A stretch of 8,072 bases of DNA from Myxococcales bacterium (GTDB lineage: Bacteria; Myxococcota_A; Polyangia; Nannocystales; Nannocystaceae), in contig JAGQIT010000561.1 in the NCBI GenBank assembly GCA_020431135.1, positions 1 to 8,072 on the forward strand, given 5' to 3'. This document shows positions 5,960-8,072 of the stretch, piece after piece. The notes beneath the pieces were generated by a model. That model ran no database searches and was not told the DNA's origin. It worked only from the letters and a program-made list of their open reading frames with translations. Both the position numbers and the translations under genes were made by a program. Position 1 is the first letter of the stretch. Each line of letters begins with the position of its first letter.

Positions 5960-6537
5960 CGTAGCCCCCTCGGGGTGATCTCTTCTAGCGCTTCGAGGCG
6001 CGCCGGCTCCAGCGCGCCGCGGCCCTCGAGGAGCCGCGCCCGGGTCATCTCCGCCGCGCCCGCGCCCTCCCCCTCGCCGACGAGCTCCGCCAGGCGCTTG
6101 CGCGCGCGGCTGAGGAGCACGCGCACCGAGCCCGGCCGCACATCGAGGATCGCCGCGATCTCGACGTGGGCGTAGCCCTCGACGTGAGCGAGCCAGAGCA
6201 GCGCCCGCTCGCGCGGCCGCAGGCGCTGAAACATCGCCTGCATCTCGTGGGCCCCCCGCGGGTCGGCGCCCGCCGGCCCGCCGAGGAGGGCGGCGACGTA
6301 GCGGCGCAGGCGACCCTGCCGGCGGAAGTGATCGTTCGCCAGGTTGGTCGCCACGCGGAAGAGGTAGGCGCGCTCGTGGCCTGCCTTCACCTGCGCGTCG
6401 ACGACCTGGAAGACCCGACAAAATGACTCTTGGGTCAGGTCGTCAGCGAGCGCCGCCTCGCCGGTGATCCGGTAGAGGTAGGACCAGAGGCGGTCGCGGG
6501 CGCCGGCGTAGAGCGCCTCGAAGCGGGGCTCCTCCAT
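5956..6537 (-). CDS. ECF-type RNA polymerase sigma factor
   Basis: This gene encodes 193 residues, the usual ECF size. Sigma region 2 spans about 7-73, with DDLTQESFCRVF (32-43) in the core-binding part and YLFRVATNLANDHFRR (58-73) as the -10 recognition helix. Sigma region 4 spans about 102-151 (LRPRERALLWLAHVEGYAHVEIAAIL), with helix-turn-helix DVRPGSVRVLLSRARKRLAEL at the end for -35 recognition. The linker between them is short, and regions 1 and 3 are absent, as in ECF factors. About 40 residues extend beyond region 4 (rich in Gly/Glu/Ala, then LEPARLEALEE), a little longer than minimal members. It is the middle gene of three: the preceding membrane-protein gene stops 44 bases upstream, and the following one overlaps it by four bases. 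This arrangement suggests control by a membrane partner in response to an envelope signal. No target promoter motif could be assigned. Confidence 0.93.
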   Translation of the reverse strand: MEEPRFEALYAGARDRLWSYLYRITGEAALADDLTQESFCRVFQVVDAQVKAGHERAYLFRVATNLANDHFRRQGRLRRYVAALLGGPAGADPRGAHEMQAMFQRLRPRERALLWLAHVEGYAHVEIAAILDVRPGSVRVLLSRARKRLAELVGEGEGAGAAEMTRARLLEGRGALEPARLEALEEITPRGLR

Positions 6538-6581
6538 CGCCGCTCACGACCCCCCGCGCGCGGCCTCGACGCGGCCGCCGC

Positions 6582-7046
6582 TCACTCGATCACCTCGCGG
6601 TAGGGGCCGCCCGACCGGCGACCGCGGCGGCCCTCGAGGAGGTTCCAGCGGCGCGCCATCTTCAGCGAGATCACCGTGCCGACGAGGAGCGAGGTGCCGA
6701 TCCCGAGGAGGATCACCCCGGGGAAGACGACCTCCGGCTCGACGAAGGCGGCGAGGAGGAGGAAGGCGAGGCCGAGGAAGGCGATCAGCAGCCCGGCCTG
6801 CATCGTCCGCATCAGCCGGCGGGCGACCGGCGCGTCGCCGTCGTCGAGGAGGCTGAGGAACTCGCGGCCGGCCTCGCTGCTGAGGAACTTCTCGAGGGAC
6901 TCGGCGTCGTTGAAGCGCTCGAGGGTCTTCACGCCGAGCTCGTAGCGCCGCTGGATCGCGAAGTCGGCCCGCCTCCGCAGCTGGAAGAAGACGAAGCCGA
7001 TCAGGAAGAAAAAGGAGAGCGGGATGAGCACTTCTTCGATGGGCAT
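6582..7046 (-). CDS. Three-helix integral membrane protein, first gene of the sigma operon
   Basis: This gene encodes 154 residues. ATG 7046 is chosen because GGAG sits 8 bases upstream and a hydrophobic helix begins at once; a longer frame to 7322 exists, but the added 92 residues look non-coding. Helix 1 is about 5-23 (VLIPLSFFFLIGFVFF), followed by the basic QLRRR. A soluble helical loop at 24-82 contains RRYELGVKTLERFND and LEKFLSSEAGREFLSLL. Two adjacent helices follow at about 84-102 and 107-128, and the tail is basic (KMARRWNLLEGRRGRRSGG). By the positive-inside rule the loop and C-terminus should be cytoplasmic, with three helices requiring the N-terminus outside. I do not recognise a named family with confidence; the layout resembles DUF6249-like small membrane proteins. 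Its place just before an ECF sigma gene makes it a candidate sensor or sigma-sequestering protein, which is inference from context. Confidence 0.8.
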   Translation of the reverse strand: MPIEEVLIPLSFFFLIGFVFFQLRRRADFAIQRRYELGVKTLERFNDAESLEKFLSSEAGREFLSLLDDGDAPVARRLMRTMQAGLLIAFLGLAFLLLAAFVEPEVVFPGVILLGIGTSLLVGTVISLKMARRWNLLEGRRGRRSGGPYREVIE

Positions 7047-7368
7047 GGTCGAATCTCCGGCGACAGGCCGAGGCCCGCCGCGCACCCCCGAGACGCCCTC
7101 CCCCCCGGCGTGGTTAACACGGCCCGCGAAAAAACTCGGGAGACACATCCGTGAGGCGGCGAGGCGCCTTGAGTCGCGGGTCCGCGGCGAGCCACGGTCG
7201 TCCCCGGGCGCGTCGCGCCGATCTGCGATTCCCGGACCTACGGCGGCTCCACGCTGCACAGACCGGACGGCGACGCTGAGCGCGCGGGCGAAAACGCTCG
7301 CCATCCCGGTGAGATTACTCATAACATCCGAGCGACGGATTCACGCCCGGCGCGGAATTACCCCTTGG
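7047..7368. other. Divergent intergenic spacer between the sigma operon and the two-cysteine envelope gene
   Basis: Both flanking genes point away from this spacer, so it should contain two promoters. AT-richer spots are GGTTAACAC (about 7112-7120), GCGAAAAAACTC (7127-7138) and GAGATTACTCATAACATCC (about 7311-7329). A CATAAC at 7320-7325 could be a weak -10 for the plus-strand gene, but no -35 is seen. A small hairpin GGCGA-N6-TCGCC lies at about 7287-7302. No ECF-type GGAAC...CGT promoter could be identified before the sigma operon, so autoregulation is neither shown nor excluded. Confidence 0.5.
7055..7058 (-). promoter_or_regulatory. Shine-Dalgarno GGAG fixing the start at 7046
   Basis: CTCC on the plus strand reads GGAG on the minus strand, 8 bases before ATG 7046. 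It is among the clearest ribosome sites in the window and decides against the longer upstream reading of the membrane-protein gene. Confidence 0.65.
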
Positions 7369-8072
7369 ATGCCCGCACTCACCCAGCTCGCGCTCGTCGG
7401 GATCGCCCTCCTCGAGCCCTCCAGCGCCCCCCCTGAGGCGGTCGCCGTGCGGGCGCGCGTGGCCCCGAGCTGCCCCGAACCAGCGGACATCGCGCGGCGG
7501 ATCCGCTCGAGCCTGGCCGACGCGCCGCTGACCGAGCCCCTCGCGATCGACCTCGAGATCACGGCGCGGCGCGGTCGGACAACCCTCGAGCTCGAGGTCT
7601 CGCACCGCCTCTTCACGGCCCGCGAGCGCTACCACGACGCCGACTGCGACGCGCTCGTCGACATGGCGGCGCTCTACGTCGCCAGCATCTTCCCGACGAT
7701 CCACGCGCGGGAGCAGGAGGTCGAGGCCGCGGCGCCCGTCGCCGAGCCCCCGCCGACCCGCGGCGCCCGCCGCTGGCACAGAAGGTACAAAGGGACAGGT
7801 GATGACCCGGCGCTCGGCGCAGCGCCGCGGCGGGGCGCGAGGACGTCGCGGCGGAGACCTCGGCGCGCCGCCCAAGCGCCCGAGGAGGCGTCGCTCGAGG
7901 TCCCGTTCAGCGACCCGCCGACGCCGAAGTCCGAGCCCCGACCGCGGCGAGGGGCGGCCGCGCGTGTCAGCGCAGTAGGGGCCGCGCTCCTCGGCGGCGA
8001 TGATCCGAACCTCGGGCTCGGCCCCGATCTCCGCGCGGCGCTCGGCGGTCGTCGCTGGCGGATCGAGGCCGG
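7369..8072 (+). CDS. Two-cysteine envelope protein with probable C-terminal beta-barrel (3' end outside window)
   Basis: The frame is open from ATG 7369 to the window end, 234 residues so far. A short hydrophobic stretch (TQLALVGIALLEPSSA) may be a signal peptide, though its basic n-region is lacking. Residues about 26-115 form a small domain with Cys35 (APSCPEPADIARRIRSSL) and Cys93 (HDADCDALVDMAALYVASIF), with a strand pair LAIDLEITARRGRTTLELEV between them. I recall this Cys...C-AL-x-AA-x-x-V layout from many uncharacterised myxobacterial envelope proteins, followed by a Pro/Arg-rich linker and a beta-barrel-like domain. The last visible residues (VGAALLGGDDPNLGLGPDLRAALGGRRWRIEA) fit the first strands of such a barrel. 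The linker (about 128-175) is unusually Arg-rich and includes codons AGA AGG TAC AAA GGG ACA GGT unlike the rest. The protein may be outer-membrane-associated; its role is unknown. Ribosome site is weak. Confidence 0.72.
   Translation, partial: MPALTQLALVGIALLEPSSAPPEAVAVRARVAPSCPEPADIARRIRSSLADAPLTEPLAIDLEITARRGRTTLELEVSHRLFTARERYHDADCDALVDMAALYVASIFPTIHAREQEVEAAAPVAEPPPTRGARRWHRRYKGTGDDPALGAAPRRGARTSRRRPRRAAQAPEEASLEVPFSDPPTPKSEPRPRRGAAARVSAVGAALLGGDDPNLGLGPDLRAALGGRRWRIEA
7775..7827. other. Compositionally foreign segment plus hairpin, possible mobile-repeat remnant
   Basis: Bases 7778-7806 are only about half G+C in a much richer gene and contain GAAGGTACAAAGGGACAGGT. They are followed at once by a hairpin CGGCGCT-CGGCGC-AGCGCCG (7808-7827). 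In the second frame an ATG at 7802 opens with MTRRSAQRR, which resembles the start of some Y1-type (IS200/IS605-like) transposases as I recall them, but the likeness ends within about nine residues. The segment could be the left-end scar of such an element, a dispersed repeat, or simply an odd linker. Confidence 0.3.

Noticed and set aside
5960..6421. Long upstream extension of the small membrane protein gene
   Set aside because: It lies entirely inside the sigma-factor gene in another frame; the ATGA overlap and ribosome site mark the real start.
7047..7322. N-terminal extension of the three-helix membrane protein to 7322
   Set aside because: The added part has no coding character, and a GGAG site sits 8 bases before ATG 7046.
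7320..7325. CATAAC as a -10 promoter element for the gene at 7369
   Set aside because: No matching -35 at the right distance, so not supportable as a feature.
7315..7875. 186-residue minus-strand frame opposite the two-cysteine envelope gene
   Set aside because: Arg-rich shadow; the plus frame has conserved-looking cysteines and strand pattern.

Overview
The window is very GC-rich (well above 70% by eye) with strong G/C bias at third codon positions. It carries several lipoproteins and envelope proteins, a Thr/Gly-rich linker of the 'TTTTTG' kind and a two-cysteine envelope protein of a type I associate with myxobacteria. Together these suggest a myxobacterium (Myxococcota), plausibly Nannocystaceae-like. 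This is inferred from style and recalled families, not from a marker gene.

Layout. Bases 1-432 (+) are the 3' end of a leucine-rich-repeat protein, followed by a 217-base gap with nothing recognisable. Bases 650-1747 and 1781-2464 (+) are an exported TPR protein with a C-terminal membrane anchor and a lipoprotein of unknown fold, 33 bases apart and probably co-transcribed. A short control region (2465-2580) holds an inverted repeat and a 24-base perfect palindrome. It leads into a gene ending at 3678 (+) for a Pro-rich protein with a papain-like (NlpC/P60- or CHAP-like) Cys/His signature. That gene converges on a minus-strand gene (3739-5049) for a lipoprotein carrying a MepA-like (M74) murein endopeptidase domain, and a strong hairpin (3687-3725) lies between the two stops. 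About 550 bases without a convincing gene follow (5050-5602).

Bases 7046 to 5603 form a minus-strand operon of three genes: a three-helix membrane protein, an ECF sigma factor, and a small two-helix membrane protein whose ATG overlaps the sigma-factor TGA. The last is a candidate anti-sigma or sigma-linked membrane partner. After a 322-base divergent spacer, a plus-strand gene starts at 7369 and runs off the window. It has the two-cysteine N-terminal domain and the start of a probable beta-barrel. Its linker contains a compositionally foreign segment that may be a mobile-repeat remnant.

Taken together this is a cell-envelope neighbourhood: surface or periplasmic repeat proteins, a wall hydrolase, and a membrane-linked ECF sigma operon. 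I see no RNA genes, CRISPR arrays, intact insertion sequences or phage genes, and no clear multi-gene defence or biosynthetic system. The strongest unusual items are the tethered MepA-like enzyme, the orphan Cys/His protein, the sigma operon, and the foreign segment in the last gene.
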